A stretch of 64,000 bases of DNA from Odiellus spinosus (lineage: Eukaryota; Arthropoda; Arachnida; Opiliones; Phalangiidae), in NCBI GenBank assembly GCA_963920705.1, contig OY987234.1:1736001-1800000 (forward strand). Reading direction: 5' to 3'. Below, one piece after another: positions 37,379 to 49,746 of this stretch (within the stretch, counting starts at the first letter, position 1; every line of letters starts with the position of its first letter). Below the pieces are notes generated by a model. The model had not been told where the DNA came from. It saw nothing but the letters and a program-made list of their open reading frames with translations, and did not search any database. The translations under genes were made by a program, and so were the position numbers.

Positions 37379-40300
37379 GGGAAATTTGTGGATATACACT
37401 TGGGAAATTTGTGGATCTACACTTGGGAAATTTGTGGATCTACACTTGGGAAATTTGTGGATCTGCACTTGGGAAATTTATGGATCTACACTTGGGAAAT
37501 TTGTGGATCTACATTTGGGAAATTTTTGGATCTACACTTAGGAAATTTGAGGGTCTACACTTGGGAAATTTCTGGATCTACACTTGGGAAATTTGTGGAT
37601 CTACACTTGGGAAATTTGTGGATCTACACTTGGGAAATTTGTGGATCTGCACTTTGGAAATTTGTGGATCTACACTTGGGATATTTGTGGATCTACACTT
37701 GGGAAATTTGTGGATCTACATTTGGGAAATTTGTGGATCTACACTTGGGAAATTTGTGTATCTACACTTGGGAAATTTGTGGATCTGCACTTGGGAAATT
37801 TGTGGATCTGCACTTGGGAAATTTGTGGATCTGCACTTGCAAAATTTGTGGATCTACACTTGGGAAATTTGTGGATCTACATTTGGGAATTTTGTGGATC
37901 TACACTTGGGAAATTTGTGGATCTACATTTGGGAAATTTGTGGATCTACACTTGGGAAATTTGTGGATCTACACTTGGGAAATTTTTGGGTCTACAATTG
38001 GGAAATTTGTGGATCTACACTTGGGAAATTTGTGCATCTACACTTGGGAAATTTGGTGATCTACACTTGGGAAATTTGGTGATCTACTTTTGGGAAATTT
38101 GTGGATCTACATTTGGGAAATTTGTGGATCTACACTTGGGAAATTTGTGGATCTGCACTTGGGAAATTTGTTGATCTACACTTGGGAAATTTGTGGATCT
38201 ACATTTGGAAAATTTGTGAATCTACACTTGGGAAATTTGTCGATCTACACTTGGGAAATTTGTGGATCTGCACTTGGGAAATATGTGGATCTGCACTTGG
38301 GAAATTTGTGGATCTGCATTGAAAAATTTGTGGATCTACACTTGGGAAATTTGTGGATCTACACTTGGGAAATTTGGTGATCTACACTTGGGAAATTTGA
38401 TTATCTGCACTTGGAAAATTTGTGGATGTGCACTTGGGAAATTTGTGGATCTGCACTTGGGAACTTTGTGGATCTGCACTTGGGAAAATTGTGGATCTGC
38501 ACTTGGCAAATTTGTGAATCTTCACTTGGGAAATTTGTGGATCTGCACTTGGGAAATTTGTGGATCTACACTTGGGAAATTTGTGGATCTACACTTGGGA
38601 AATTTGTGGATCTGCACTTGGGAAATTTATGGATCTACACTTGGGAAATTTGTGGATCTACATTTGGGAAATTTTTGGATCTACACTTAGGAAATTTGTG
38701 GATCTACACTTGGGAAATATGTGGATCTGCACTTGGGAAATTTGTGGATCTGCACTTAGGAGATTTGTGGATCTACACTTGGGAAATTTGTGGATCTACA
38801 CTTGGGATATTTGTGGATCTACACTTGGGAAATTTGAGGGTCTACACTTGGGAAATTTGTGGATCTACACTTGGGATATTTGTGGATCTACACTTGGGAA
38901 ATTTGAGGGTCTACACTTGGGAAATTTCTGGATCTACACTTGGGAAATTTGTGGATCTACACTTGGGAAATTTGTGGATCTGTACTTGGGAAATTTGTGG
39001 ATCTGCACTTGGAAAATTTGTGGATCTACACTTGGGAAATTTGTGGATCTACATTTGGGAATTTTGTGGATCTACACTTGGGAAATTTGTGGATCTACAT
39101 TTGGGAAATTTGTGGATCTACACTTGGGAAATTTGTGGATCTACACTTGGGAAATTTGTGGATCTGCACTTGGGAAATTTGTGGATCTGCACTTGGGAAA
39201 TTTGTGGATCTGCACTTGGGAAATTTGTGGATCTACACTTGGGATATTTGTGGATCTACACTTGGGAAATTTGAGGGTCTACACTTGGTAAATTTCTGGA
39301 TCTACAATTGGGAAATTTGTGGATCTACACTTGGGAAATTTGTGGATCTACACTTGGGAAATTTGTGGATCTACATTTGGGAATTTTGTGGATCTACACT
39401 TGGGAAATTTGTGGATCTACATTTGGGAAATTTTTGGATCTACACTTGGGAAATTTGTGGATCTACACTTGGGAAATTTGTGGATCTGCACTTGGGAAAT
39501 TTGTGGATCTGCACTTGGGAAATTTGTGGATCTGCACTTAGGAAATTTGTGGATCTACACTTGGGAAATTTGTGGATCTACACTTGGGGTATTTGTGGAT
39601 CTACACTTGGTAAATTTGAGGGTCTACACTTGGGAAATTTCTGGATCTACACTTGGGAAATTTGTGGATCTACACTTGGGATATTTGTGGATCTACACTT
39701 GGGAAATTTGAGGGTCTACACTTGGGAAATTTCTGGATCTACACTTGGGAAATTTGTGGATCTACACTTGGGAAATTTGTGGATCTACACTTGGGAAATT
39801 TGTGGATCTGCACTTGGGAAATTTGTGGATCTACACTTGGGAAATTGGTGGATCTACATTTGGGAAATTTGTGGATCTACACTTAAGAAATTTGTGGATC
39901 TGCACTTGGGAAATTTGTTGATCTACACTTGGGAAATTTGTGGATCTACATTTGGGAAATTTGTGAATCTACACTTGGGAAATTTGTGGATCTACACTTG
40001 GGAAATTTGTGGATCTGCACTTGGGAAATATGTGGATCTGCACTTGGGAAATTTGTGGATCTGCATTGGAAAATTTGTGGATCTACACTTGGGAAATTTG
40101 TGGATCTACACTTGGGAAATTTGGTGATCTACACTTGGGAAATTTGATTATCTGCACTTGGAAAATTTGTGGATGTGCACTTGGGAAATTTGTGGATCTG
40201 CACTTGGGAACTTTGTGGATCTGCACTTGGGAAAATTGTGGATCTGCACTTGGCAAATTTGTGAATCTGCACTTGGGAAATTTGTGGATCTGCACTTGGG

Positions 40301-40569
40301 AAATTTGTGGATCTGCACTTGGGAAATTTGTGGATCTGCACTTTTGAAATTTGTGGATCTGCACATGGGAAATTTGTGGATCTACAATTGGGAAATTTGT
40401 GGACCTACATTTGGGAAATTTGTGGATCTACACTTGGGAAATTTGTGGATCTACACTTGGGAAATTTGTGGATCTGCACTTGGGAAATTTGTGGATCTAC
40501 ACTTGGGAAATTTGTGGATCTACATTTGGGAAATTTTTGGATCTACACTTGGGAAATTTGTGGATCTAC
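37379..40569 (+). repeat. Mosaic block, return of GCATTGA/GCATTGG markers
   Basis: Domain C cassettes mixed with the returning GATTATC cassette (about 38400 and 40147) and 22-bp monomers at 38317 (GCATTGAAAAATT) and 40064 (GCATTGGAAAATT). The two neighbourhoods 38.26-38.56 and 40.01-40.31 kb match at spacing 1747. A private GTCGATC monomer is at about 38240 and a GGGGTATTTG monomer at about 39588. Confidence 0.7.
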
Positions 40570-41957
40570 ACTTGGGAAATTTGTGGATCTGCACTTGGGA
40601 AATTTGTTTATCTGCACTTGGGAAATTTGTGGATCTGCACTTAGGAAATTTGTGGATCTACACTTGGGAAATTTGTGGATCTACACTTGGGATATTTGTG
40701 GATCTACACTTGGGAAATTTGAGGGTCTACACTTGGGAAATTTCTGGATCTACACTTGGGAAATTTCTGGATCTACACTTGGGAAATTTGTGGATCTACA
40801 CTTGGGAAATTTGTGGATCTGCACTTGGGAAATTTGTGGATCTACACTTGGGAAATTTGTGGATCTACACTTGGGATATTTGTGGATCTACTCTTGGGAA
40901 ATTTGAGGGTCTACACTTGGGAAATTTCTGGATCTACACTTGGGAAATTTGTGGATCTACACTTGGGAAATTTGTGGATCTACACTTGGGAAATTTGTGG
41001 ATCTGCACTTGGGAAATTTCTGGATCTACACTTGGGAAATTTGTGGATCTACATTTGGGAAATTTGTGGATCTACACTTAAGAAATTTGTGGATCTGCAC
41101 TTGGGAAATTTGTTGATCTACACTTGGGAAATTTGTGGATCTACATTTGGGAAATTTGTGGATCTACACTTGGGAAATTTGTGGATCTACATTTGGGAAT
41201 TTTGTGGATCTACACTTGGGAAATTTGTGGATCTACATTTGGGAAATTTTTGGATCTACACTTGGGAAATTTGTGGATCTACACTTGGGAAATTTGTGGA
41301 TCTGCACTTGGGAAATTTCTGGATCTACACTTGGGAAATTTGTGGATCTACATTTGGGAAATTTGTGGATCTGCACTTGGGAAATTTGTTGATCTACACT
41401 TGGGAAATTTGTGGATCTACATTTGGGAAATTTGTGAATCTACACTTGGGAAATTTCTGGATCTACAATTGGGAAATTTGTGGATCTACACTTGGGAAAT
41501 TTGTGGATCTACACTTGGGAAATTTGTGGATCTACATTTGGGAATTTTGTGGATCTACACTTGGGAAATTTGTGGATCTACATTTGGGAAATTTTTGGAT
41601 CTACACTTGGGAAATTTGTGGATCTACACTTGGGAAATTTGTGGATCTGCACTTGGGAAATTTGTGGATCTGCACTTGGGAAATTTGTGGATCTGCACTT
41701 AGGAAATTTGTGGATCTACGCTTGGGAAATTTGTGGATCTACACTTGGGATATTTGTGGATTTACACTTGGGAAATTTGAGGGTCTACACTTGGGCAATT
41801 TCTGGATCTACACTTGGGAAATTTGTGGATCTACACTTGGGATATTTGTGGATCTACACTTGGGAAATTTGAGGGTCTACACTTGGGAAATTTCTGGATC
41901 TACACTTGGGAAATTTGTGGATCTACACTTGGGAAATTTGTGGATCTACACTTGGGA
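40570..41957 (+). repeat. 2620/2643-bp-spaced segmental copy 1
   Basis: Collinear with 43190-44600. The spacing is 2620 up to about 41400 and 2643 after it, because one monomer was gained. Shared variants are GTTTATCTGC (40607 and 43227), CTACTCTTGGG (about 40890 and 43510), ACTTAAGAAAT and ACAATTGGG following TTTCTGGATC. A third version follows at 46.0-47.0 kb (2645 bp beyond the second). Confidence 0.8.
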
Positions 41958-42284
41958 AATTTGTGGATCTGCACTTGGGAAATTTGTGGATCTACACTTG
42001 GGAAATTGGTGGATCTACATTTGGGAAATTTGTGGATCTACACTTAAGAAATTTGTGGATCTGCACTTGGGAAATTTGTTGATCTACACTTGGGAAATTT
42101 GTGGATCTACATTTGGAAAATTTGTGAATCTACACTTGGGAAATTTGTGGATCTACACTTGGGAAATTTGTGGATCTGCACTTGGGAAATATGTGGATCT
42201 GCACTTGGGAAATTTGTGGATCTGCATTGAAAAATTTGTGGATCTACACTTGGGAAATTTGTGGATCTACACTTGGGAAATTTG
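41665..42284 (+). repeat. 620-bp tandem duplication, copy 1
   Basis: A clean tandem duplication with 42285-42904 (27x23-1, containing one GCATTGA 22-bp monomer at 42225, partner 42845). CpG-bearing GATCTACGCTTGGG occurs in both (41716 and 42336), as do GGGCAATTTC and GAAATTGGTGG. One difference I saw is GGATTTACAC at about 41759 against GGATCTACAC. Confidence 0.93.
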
Positions 42285-42904
42285 TGGATCTGCACTTGGG
42301 AAATTTGTGGATCTGCACTTAGGAAATTTGTGGATCTACGCTTGGGAAATTTGTGGATCTACACTTGGGATATTTGTGGATCTACACTTGGGAAATTTGA
42401 GGGTCTACACTTGGGCAATTTCTGGATCTACACTTGGGAAATTTGTGGATCTACACTTGGGATATTTGTGGATCTACACTTGGGAAATTTGAGGGTCTAC
42501 ACTTGGGAAATTTCTGGATCTACACTTGGGAAATTTGTGGATCTACACTTGGGAAATTTGTGGATCTACACTTGGGAAATTTGTGGATCTGCACTTGGGA
42601 AATTTGTGGATCTACACTTGGGAAATTGGTGGATCTACATTTGGGAAATTTGTGGATCTACACTTAAGAAATTTGTGGATCTGCACTTGGGAAATTTGTT
42701 GATCTACACTTGGGAAATTTGTGGATCTACATTTGGAAAATTTGTGAATCTACACTTGGGAAATTTGTGGATCTACACTTGGGAAATTTGTGGATCTGCA
42801 CTTGGGAAATATGTGGATCTGCACTTGGGAAATTTGTGGATCTGCATTGAAAAATTTGTGGATCTACACTTGGGAAATTTGTGGATCTACACTTGGGAAA
42901 TTTG
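42285..42904 (+). repeat. 620-bp tandem duplication, copy 2
   Basis: Partner of 41665-42284, matching at nearly every monomer. After 42904 the GGTGATCTAC / GATTATC cassette resumes. Confidence 0.93.
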
Positions 42905-43189
42905 GTGATCTACACTTGGGAAATTTGATTATCTGCACTTGGAAAATTTGTGGATGTGCACTTGGGAAATTTGTGGATCTGCACTTGGGAACTTTGTGGA
43001 TCTGCACTTGGGAAAATTGTGGATCTGCACTTGGCAAATTTGTGAATCTGCACTTGGGAAATTTGTGGATCTGCACTTGGGAAATTTGTGGATCTACACT
43101 TGGGAAATTTGTGGATCTACACTTGGGAAATTTGTGGATCTGCACTAGGGAAATTTATGGATCTACACTTGGGAAATTTGTGGATCTAC

Positions 43190-44600
43190 ATTTGGGAAAT
43201 TTGTGGATCTGCACTTGGGAAATTTGTTTATCTGCACTTGGGAAATTTGTGGATCTGCACTTAGGAAATTTGTGGATCTACACTTGGGAAATTTGTGGAT
43301 CTACACTTGGGATATTTGTGGATCTACACTTGGGAAATTTGAGGGTCTACACTTGGGAAATTTCTGGATCTACACTTGGGAAATTTCTGGATCTACACTT
43401 GGGAAATTTGTGGATCTACACTTGGGAAATTTGTGGATCTGCACTTGGGAAATTTGTGGATCTACACTTGGGAAATTTGTGGATCTACACTTGGGATATT
43501 TGTGGATCTACTCTTGGGAAATTTGAGGGTCTACACTTGGGAAATTTCTGGATCTACACTTGGGAAATTTGTGGATCTACACTTGGGAAATTTGTGGATC
43601 TACACTTTTGAAATTTGTGGATCTGCACTTGGGAAATTTCTGGATCTACACTTGGGAAATTTGTGGATCTACATTTGGGAAATTTGTGGATCTACACTTA
43701 AGAAATTTGTGGATCTGCACTTGGGAAATTTGTTGATCTACACTTGGGAAATTTGTGGATCTACATTTGGGAAATTTGTGGATCTACACTTGGGAAATTT
43801 GTGGATCTACATTTGGGAATTTTGTGGATCTACACTTGGGAAATTTGTGGATCTACATTTGGGAAATTTTTGGATCTACACTTGGGAAATTTGTGGATCT
43901 ACACTTGGGAAATTTGTGGATCTGCACTTGGGAAATTTCTGGATCTACACTTGGGAAATTTGTGGATCTACATTTGGGAAATTTGTGGATCTACACTTAA
44001 GAAATTTGTGGATCTGCACTTGGGAAATTTGTTGATCTACACTTGGGAAATTTGTGGATCTACATTTGGGAAATTTGTGAATCTACACTTGGGAAATTTC
44101 TGGATCTACAATTGGGAAATTTGTGGATCTACACTTGGGAAATTTGTGGATCTACACTTGGGAAATTTGTGGATCTACATTTGGGAATTTTGTGGATCTA
44201 CACTTGGGAAATTTGTGGATCTACATTTGGGAAATTTTTGGATCTACACTTGGGAAATTTGTGGATCTACACTTGGGAAATTTGTGGATCTGCACTTGGG
44301 AAATTTGTGGATCTGCACTTGGGAAATTTGTGGATCTGCACTTAGGAAATTTGTGGATCTACGCTTGGGAAATTTGTGGATCTACACTTGGGATATTTGT
44401 GGATCTACACTTGGGAAATTTGAGGGTCTACACTTGGGCAATTTCTGGATCTACACTTGGGAAATTTGTGGATCTACACTTGGGATATTTGTGGATCTAC
44501 ACTTGGGAAATTTGAGGGTCTACACTTGGGAAATTTCTGGATCTACACTTGGGAAATTTGTGGATCTACACTTGGGAAATTTGTGGATCTACACTTGGGA
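43190..44600 (+). repeat. 2620/2643-bp-spaced segmental copy 2
   Basis: Partner of 40570-41957. One private monomer, ACACTTTTGAAAT at about 43604, distinguishes it. It is followed by the 920-bp tandem pair. Confidence 0.8.
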
Positions 44601-45208
44601 AATTTGTGGATCTGCACTTAGGAAATTTGTGGATCTACACTTGGGAAATTTGTGGATCTGCACTTGGAAAATTTGTGGATGTGCACTTGGGAAATTTGTG
44701 GATCTGCACTTGGGAACTTTGTGGATCTGCACTTGGGAAAATTGTGGATCTGCACTTGGCAAATTTGTGAATCTGCACTTGGGAAATTTGTGGATCTGCA
44801 CTTGGGAAATTTGTGGATCTACACTTGGGAAATTTGTGGATCTACACTTGGGAAATTTGTGGATCTGCACTTGGGAAATTTATGGATCTACACTTGGGAA
44901 ATTTGTGGATCTACATTTGGGAAATTTGTGGATCTGCACTTGGGAAATTTGTTTATCTGCACTTGGGAAATTTGTGGATCTGCACTTAGGAAATTTGTGG
45001 ATCTACACTTGGGAAATTTGTGGATCTACACTTGGGATATTTGTGGATCTACACTTGGGAAATTTGAGGGTCTACACTTGGGAAATTTCTGGATCTACAC
45101 TTGGGAAATTTCTGGATCTACACTTGGGAAATTTGTGGATCTACACTTGGGAAATTTGTGGATCTGCACTTGGGAAATTTGTGGATCTACACTTGGGAAA
45201 TTTGTGGA
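44289..45208 (+). repeat. 920-bp tandem duplication, copy 1
   Basis: Tandem with 45209-46128 (40x23, no deletion monomer). Shared: GATCTACGCTTGGG (44361 and 45281), GGGCAATTTC, GGATGTGCAC, GGGAACTTTG, TTTATGGATC and GTTTATCTGC. Confidence 0.9.
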
Positions 45209-46128
45209 TCTGCACTTGGGAAATTTGTGGATCTGCACTTGGGAAATTTGTGGATCTGCACTTAGGAAATTTGTGGATCTACGCTTGGGAAATTTGTGGA
45301 TCTACACTTGGGATATTTGTGGATCTACACTTGGGAAATTTGAGGGTCTACACTTGGGCAATTTCTGGATCTACACTTGGGAAATTTGTGGATCTACACT
45401 TGGGATATTTGTGGATCTACACTTGGGAAATTTGAGGGTCTACACTTGGGAAATTTCTGGATCTACACTTGGGAAATTTGTGGATCTACACTTGGGAAAT
45501 TTGTGGATCTACACTTGGGAAATTTGTGGATCTGCACTTAGGAAATTTGTGGATCTACACTTGGGAAATTTGTGGATCTGCACTTGGAAAATTTGTGGAT
45601 GTGCACTTGGGAAATTTGTGGATCTGCACTTGGGAACTTTGTGGATCTGCACTTGGGAAAATTGTGGATCTGCACTTGGCAAATTTGTGAATCTGCACTT
45701 GGGAAATTTGTGGATCTGCACTTGGGAAATTTGTGGATCTACACTTGGGAAATTTGTGGATCTACACTTGGGAAATTTGTGGATCTGCACTTGGGAAATT
45801 TATGGATCTACACTTGGGAAATTTGTGGATCTACATTTGGGAAATTTGTGGATCTGCACTTGGGAAATTTGTTTATCTGCACTTGGGAAATTTGTGGATC
45901 TGCACTTAGGAAATTTGTGGATCTACACTTGGGAAATTTGTGGATCTACACTTGGGATATTTGTGGATCTACACTTGGGAAATTTGAGGGTCTACACTTG
46001 GGAAATTTCTGGATCTACACTTGGGAAATTTCTGGATCTACACTTGGGAAATTTGTGGATCTACACTTGGGAAATTTGTGGATCTGCACTTGGGAAATTT
46101 GTGGATCTACACTTGGGAAATTTGTGGA
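45209..46128 (+). repeat. 920-bp tandem duplication, copy 2
   Basis: Partner of 44289-45208. No difference was noticed inside the pair, so it is probably among the youngest events here. Confidence 0.9.
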
Positions 46129-47814
46129 TCTACACTTGGGATATTTGTGGATCTACTCTTGGGAAATTTGAGGGTCTACACTTGGGAAATTTCTGGATCT
46201 ACACTTGGGAAATTTGTGGATCTACACTTGGGAAATTTGTGGATCTACACTTGGGAAATTTGTGGATCTGCACTTGGGAAATTTCTGGATCTACACTTGG
46301 GAAATTTGTGGATCTACATTTGGGAAATTTGTGGATCTACACTTAAGAAATTTGTGGATCTGCACTTGGGAAATTTGTTGATCTACACTTGGGAAATTTG
46401 TGGATCTACATTTGGGAAATTTGTGGATCTACACTTGGGAAATTTGTGGATCTACACTTGGGAAATTTGTGGATCTACATTTGGGAAATTTTTGGATCTA
46501 CACTTGGGAAATTTGTGGATCTACACTTGGGAAATTTGTGGATCTGCACTTGGGAAATTTCTGGATCTACACTTGGGAAATTTGTGGATCTACATTTGGG
46601 AAATTTGTGGATCTACACTTAAGAAATTTGTGGATCTGCACTTGGGAAATTTGTTGATCTACACTTGGGAAATTTGTGGATCTACATTTGGGAAATTTGT
46701 GAATCTACACTTGGGAAAATTCTGGATCTACAATTGGGAAATTTGTGGATCTACACTTGGGAAATTTGTGGATCTACACTTGGGAAATTTGTGGATCTAC
46801 ATTTGGGAATTTTGTGGATCTAAACTTGGGAAATTTGTGGATCTACATTTGGGAAATTTTTGGATCTACACTTGGGAAATTTGTGGATCTACACTTGGGA
46901 AATTTGTGGATCTGCACTTGGGAAATTTGTGGATCTGCACTTGGGAAATTTGAGGGTCTACACTTGGGCAATTTCTGGATCTACACTTGGGAAATTTGTG
47001 GATCTACACTTGGGATATTTGTGGATCTACACTTGGGAAATTTGAGGGTCTACACTTGGGAAATTTCTGGATCTACACTTGGGAAATTTGTGGATCTACA
47101 CTTGGGAAATTTGTGGATCTACACTTGGGAAATTTGTGGATCTGCACTTGGGAAATTTGTGGATCTACACTTGGGAAATTGGTGGATCTACATTTGGGAA
47201 ATTTGTGGATCTACACTTAAGAAATTTGTGGATCTGCACTTGGGAAATTTGTTGATCTACACTTGGGAAATTTGTGGATCTACATTTGGAAAATTTGTGA
47301 ATCTACACTTGGGAAATTTGTGGATCTACACTTGGGAAATTTGTGGATCTGCACTTGGGAAATATGTGGATCTGCACTTGGGAAATTTGTGGATCTGCAT
47401 TGAAAAATTTGTGGATCTACACTTGGGAAATTTGTGGATCTACACTTGGGAAATTTGGTGATCTACACTTGGGAAATTTGATTATCTGCACTTGGAAAAT
47501 TTGTGGATGTGCACTTGGGAAATTTGTGGATCTGCACTTGGGAACTTTGTGGATCTGCACTTGGGAAAATTGTGGATCTGCACTTGGCAAATTTGTGAAT
47601 CTGCACTTGGGAAATTTGTGGATCTGCACTTGGGAAATTTGTGGATCTACACTTGGGAAATTTGTGGATCTACACTTGGGAAATTTGTGGATCTGCACTT
47701 GGGAAATTTATGGATCTACACTTGGGAAATTTGTGGATCTACATTTGGGAAATTTTTGGATCTACACTTAGGAAATTTGTGGATCTACACTTGGGAAATT
47801 TGTGGATCTGCACT
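46129..47814 (+). repeat. Composite of copies from 42-44.6 kb
   Basis: Up to about 46970 this follows 43484-44330 (spacing 2645, then 2622). From about 46987 to 47698 it follows 42434-43145 at spacing 4553, including the GCATTGA monomer at 47398. Small private differences include GGGAAAATTCTGG at about 46716 and GATCTAAAC at about 46820. Confidence 0.78.
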
Positions 47815-49656
47815 TGGGAAATTTGTGGATCTGCACTTAGGAGATTTGTGGATCTACACTTGGGAAATTTGTGGATCTACACTTGGGATATTTGTGGATC
47901 TACACTTGGGAAATTTGAGGGTCTACACTTGGGAAATTTGTGGATCTACACTTGGGAAATTTGTGGATCTACACTTGGGAAATTTGTGGATCTACACTTG
48001 GGAAATTTGTGGATCTCCACTTGGGAAATTAGTGGATCTACACTTGGGAAATTTGTGGATCTACACTTGGGATATTTGTGGATCTACACTTGGGAAATTC
48101 GAGGGTCTACACTTGGGAAATTTCTGGATCTACACTTGGGAAATTTGTGGATCTGCACTTGGGAAATTTGTGGATCTGCACTTGGGAAATTTGTGGATCT
48201 GCACTTGGAAAATTTGTGGATCTACACTTGGGAAATTTGTGGATCTACATTTGGGAATTTTGTGGATCTACACTTGGGAAATTTGTGGATCTACATTTGG
48301 GAAATTTGTGGATCCACACTTGGGAAATTTGTGGATCTACACTTGGGAAATTTGTGGATCTGCACTTGGGAAATTTGTGGATCTACACTTGGGAAATTTG
48401 TGGATCTACATTTGGGAAATTTTTGGATCTACACTTGGGAAATTTGTGGATCTACACTTTGGAAATTTGTGGATCTGCACCCTGGAAATTTGTGGATCTG
48501 CACTTAGGAAATTTGTGGATCTACACTTGGGAAATTTGTGGATCTACACTTGGGATATTTGTGGATCTACACTCGGGAAATTTGAGGGTCTACACTTGGG
48601 AAATTTCTGGATCTACACTTGGGAAATTTGTGGATCTACACTTGGGAAATTTGTGGATCTACACTTGGGAAATTTGTGGATCTGCACTTTGGAAATTTGT
48701 GGATCTACACTTGGGAAATTTGTGGATCTACACTTGGGATATTTGTGGATCTACACTTGGGAAATTTGTGGATCTACATTTGGGAAATTTGTGGATCTAC
48801 ACTTGGGAAATTTGTGTATCTACACTTGGGAAATTTGTGGATCTGCACTTGGGAAATTTGTGGATCTGCACTTGGTAAATTTGTGGATCTGCACTTGCAA
48901 AATTTGTGGATCTACACTTGGGAAATTTGTGGATCTACATTTGGGAATTTTGTGGATCTAAACTTGGGAAATTTGTGGATCTACATTTGGGAAATTTGTG
49001 GATCTACACTTGGGAAATTTGTGGATCTACACTTGGGAAATTTTTGGGTCTACACTCGGGAAATTTGTGGATCTACACTTGGGAAATTTGTGCATCTACA
49101 CTTGGGAAATTTGGTGATCTACACTTGGGAAATTTGGTGATCTACTTTTGGGAAATTTGTGGATCTACATTTGGGAAATTTGTGGATCTACACTTGGGAA
49201 ATTTGTGGATCTACACTTGGAAAATTTGTGGATCTACATTTGGGAAATTTGTGGATCTACACTTGGGAAATTTGTGGATCTGCACTTGGGAAATTTGTGG
49301 ATCTGCACTTGGGAAATTTGTGGATCTGCACTTGGGAAATTTGTGGATCTGCACTTTTGAAATTTGTGGATCTGCACATGGGAAATTTGTGGATCTACAC
49401 TTGGGAAATTTGTGGATCTACACTTGGGAAATTTGTGGATCTGCACTTGGGAAATTTATGGATCTACACTTGGGAAATTTGTGGATCTACATTTGGGAAA
49501 TTTTTGGATCTACACTTAGGAAATTTGTGGATCTACACTTGGGAAATATGTGGATCTGCACTTGGGAAATTTGTGGATCTGCACTTAGGAGATTTGTGGA
49601 TCTACACTTGGGAAATTTGTGGATCTACACTTGGGATATTTGTGGATCTACACTTG
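47815..49656 (+). repeat. 1932-bp-spaced duplication, copy 1
   Basis: Collinear with 49747-51588 at spacing 1932 (84x23). Shared rare variants are ACTTAGGAGATTTG, GATCTCCAC, GAAATTCGAGGG (48099 and 50031), GGATCCACAC (48310 and 50242), GCACCCTGG (48478 and 50410), ACACTCGGG and GTGCATCTAC. Most of these also occur in the 1610-bp units at 33.9-37.0 kb, so this is a second amplification of the same cassette. Confidence 0.9.
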
Positions 49657-49746
49657 GGAAATTTGTGGATCTGCACTTGGGAAATTTGTGGATCTACACT
49701 TGGGAAATTTGTGGATCTACATTTGGGAAATTTGTGGATCTACACT

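Larger units (their letters stand above)
33870..42904 (+). repeat. Macro-duplication, copy 1 (about 9 kb)
   Basis: The order of blocks here is paired 1610-bp units with GCACCCTGG, then a 38.9-39.7-kb domain C block, a GCATTGG monomer at 40064 with a GATTATC cassette, a GTTTATCTGC / CTACTCTTGGG block, and a GCATTGA monomer at 42225. The same order recurs at 47815-54590, with anchor offsets of 12208, 12899, 12600, 12301 and 12300 bp. Offsets drift because both copies gained and lost tandem units. Confidence 0.68.
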
